42,642 nt of DNA, from assembly GCF_019510245.1 (NCBI RefSeq), contig NZ_JAEKKT010000173.1:1-42642 (forward strand), in the 5' to 3' direction. Within the stretch, counting starts at the first letter, position 1; each line of letters begins with the position of its first letter. The notes below the pieces were generated by a model, which worked only from the letters and a program-made list of their open reading frames with translations, ran no database searches and was not told the origin of the DNA. Positions 41,245 through 42,642 of this stretch are shown here, piece after piece. The position numbers and the translations under genes are program-made. The DNA comes from Streptomyces sp. (GTDB lineage Bacteria > Actinomycetota > Actinomycetes > Streptomycetales > Streptomycetaceae).

Positions 41245-41532
41245 ATGCCCAAGAAAAAGAAGAAGAGAGAACCTCGGCCGGCGCCCATGGGGCCGCCCAA
41301 AGCCATCAAGGATTTCGCCAAGTCGTACCGGTGCTCACACTGCCACTCGCGCGTTACCGAAATCGTCCAGTCCTCATCACGGATGTTCCGCGTAATGGTC
41401 GCTCACGATAACGGCTGCCCTGTCCTTACCGGCACCCTTCCGGACGTCCCGGACGCCGTACGGGCAGCCATGGCGACCGGCCACATTGCAAGGGTCATAG
41501 GTGGCCCAAACAGCGGGGCACCGGTTGACTGA
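41245..41532 (+). CDS. Small zinc-ribbon-like protein
   Basis: 95 residues. A highly basic start (MPKKKKKREPRP) is followed by YRCSHCHSRVTE, and a later HDNGCPV could supply further ligands (two Cys in CSHC plus a His/Cys pair), so it may fold around one zinc ion and bind nucleic acid. No named family. AGGAAGG lies nine bases before the ATG. Its stop overlaps the start of the following ATPase frame by eight bases, so the two are coupled. Codon use here is less GC-biased than in the chromosome to the left. Confidence 0.72.
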   Translation: MPKKKKKREPRPAPMGPPKAIKDFAKSYRCSHCHSRVTEIVQSSSRMFRVMVAHDNGCPVLTGTLPDVPDAVRAAMATGHIARVIGGPNSGAPVD

Positions 41533-42642
41533 TGAAATCGCAGAACTCCCCGAGTCACAAATAAATGTGCGCCTCGCACTCCATTGGCTTCTAAGTCAAG
41601 ATGACCAGCCTCTAGAGAGTCACAGTGAAGACGTACAACGCATCGTGTCGGCTGTCTATGGCGCACTAGAAGGCATAAGCCTTGGCGGAAAAACAGAGGC
41701 GCTCATAGAAGAACACAGACGCAGGGAGGCCATATTTCGCGAGGCGAAACGGCAAGTGGATTGGGAGGAAGCCAAGACACTAGCTAAGAAAATTCTTGCC
41801 GAGAGGAACGGCAAGGGTTCAACGTGGGCGCCCATTGACGTTGTCGCAGCATGGGAGGACGCGCAGACAGAGTCACAAACCGACGTCGGCCACCTGTCAG
41901 GCGACATGCCCCTAGGTATTTTCTACCGTGGAAAAATCAACGGCGTACATGCCGAGTCGGAAGCGGGTAAGTCTTGGCTTGCCTGTCTCGTGACCGTACA
42001 GGAAATCCGGGCGCGCAGACACGTTGCCTATATCGACTTTGAGGACGACGCAGCCTCAATCGTCCGGCGCCTCAAATCGCTGGGAATCAGCCGCGAGGAA
42101 ATAGCGGAGTTCTTCCACTACTGCAACCCAAGCGGGCCACTCACGGATGCCGACGAGAGAGAGTTTCAACGGCTCGTTGCCCTGGGCGGCAGCCTCGCCA
42201 TATTCGACGGAATGACCGAGGCAATGGCACTTGAGGGATTGGAGGCGAACAAAGCGGAGGACGTAGCCGCGTGGCACGCGAGAGTGACAAAGGCTTTCGC
42301 AGCCGCTCAATGGGCCGTTGTTGTGCTCGACCACGTGCCGCATGGCGGAAACCGCGCCATCGGCTCACAGCACAAAAAGTCAGCGCTCACGGGAGTGTCG
42401 TACTTCCTCGCCCCTGTCCATCCGATCGGTAAAGGCATGATCGGAAAAAGCAAGCTTAAAGTCGAGAAAGACCGACCGGCATGGGTGCGCGCCCATGCCG
42501 TACCGGGAAAGACTCCGCAGCACTTCGCAGACCTAGTGATTGATTTCAAGGAAAAGGCTACGCCCACGGCCAACCTGTGGCCAGCAAGGGCGACGGAAGA
42601 CAAGGGGTATGAGTCGGAACCTCCGGAGCGCCTGAGAAAGTC
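41525..42642 (+). CDS. RecA/RepA-like AAA ATPase (AAA_25 type), cut by window edge
   Basis: At least 372 residues from a TTG at 41525; the C-terminus is beyond the right edge. The frame has no ATG near its beginning, and the TTG overlapping the previous gene is the best start. Residues about 1-135 are helical and charged. The ATPase core has a Walker A (AESEAGKSW, about 152-160), Walker B (LAIFDG, about 231-236), a region DHVPHGG that resembles the RepA-type sensor loop, and GSQHKKSALTGV, all found in plasmid- and phage-encoded RepA/KaiC-like ATPases. These help unwind or load DNA during element replication. The gene is notably lower in GC than the chromosome and uses AT-ending codons. Confidence 0.82.
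   Translation, partial: MTDEIAELPESQINVRLALHWLLSQDDQPLESHSEDVQRIVSAVYGALEGISLGGKTEALIEEHRRREAIFREAKRQVDWEEAKTLAKKILAERNGKGSTWAPIDVVAAWEDAQTESQTDVGHLSGDMPLGIFYRGKINGVHAESEAGKSWLACLVTVQEIRARRHVAYIDFEDDAASIVRRLKSLGISREEIAEFFHYCNPSGPLTDADEREFQRLVALGGSLAIFDGMTEAMALEGLEANKAEDVAAWHARVTKAFAAAQWAVVVLDHVPHGGNRAIGSQHKKSALTGVSYFLAPVHPIGKGMIGKSKLKVEKDRPAWVRAHAVPGKTPQHFADLVIDFKEKATPTANLWPARATEDKGYESEPPERLRK

Overview
The window is high-GC actinobacterial chromosome, very probably Streptomyces. The base composition, GTG starts, HspR-type HAIR operators at dnaK, several SpoIIE-type phosphatases and DUF4232/DUF6131 proteins all fit. All calls come from reading the sequence and translations; no database search was run.

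Layout. 1-6.8 kb is core chromosome: the 5' two-thirds of dnaK with two HAIR sites, a MraY/WecA-like membrane protein lacking two family acidic residues, a membrane-anchored Fe-S oxidoreductase, and a membrane protein. 6.8-13 kb holds a frameshifted sugar-binding lipoprotein, a secreted sedolisin, a PAP2 membrane enzyme and a PAS-GAF-PP2C phosphatase. 13-18.9 kb holds a cupin, a large sensor-phosphatase-kinase fusion, a membrane-anchored HTH protein and, divergently, a DUF4232 lipoprotein. 19-21 kb has a FUSC-like protein, a GAP-family protein and a 51-residue DUF6131 peptide.

21.0-23.06 kb is the wreck of a glycopeptide-resistance (van) cluster. An intact vanR is divergent from a 5' piece of vanK fused to the 3' end of vanA, followed by a frameshifted vanX. 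vanH, vanS and most of vanK and vanA are gone. 23.1-30.5 kb contains a secreted beta-propeller-like protein, a ferredoxin / ferredoxin reductase / P450 operon, a chimeric remnant of a cyclase-family gene joined to a GMC oxidoreductase tail, an intact SDR dehydrogenase and a possible cydB tail.

30.5-38.1 kb holds a GH15 hydrolase, a DUF4239 protein and then a general-stress module: SigB-type sigma factor, RsbW-like ATP-binding protein, CsbD, a small hydrophobic protein, and a translationally coupled RsbQ - RsbP - STAS operon. This looks like a partner-switching circuit in which the phosphatase acts on the STAS protein, which then titrates the kinase away from the sigma factor.

From about 39.1 kb to the right edge the window enters an integrative element: a large serine integrase with a candidate att core just upstream, two small element-type proteins and a lower-GC AAA ATPase cut by the edge. 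Its left junction abuts an IS256-type transposase fragment that itself truncates a second DUF4232 gene. The unusual points are the van cluster decay, the shared GCGTTCCAG motif ahead of both DUF4232 genes, the catalytic-residue loss in the MraY-like protein, and the element boundary.
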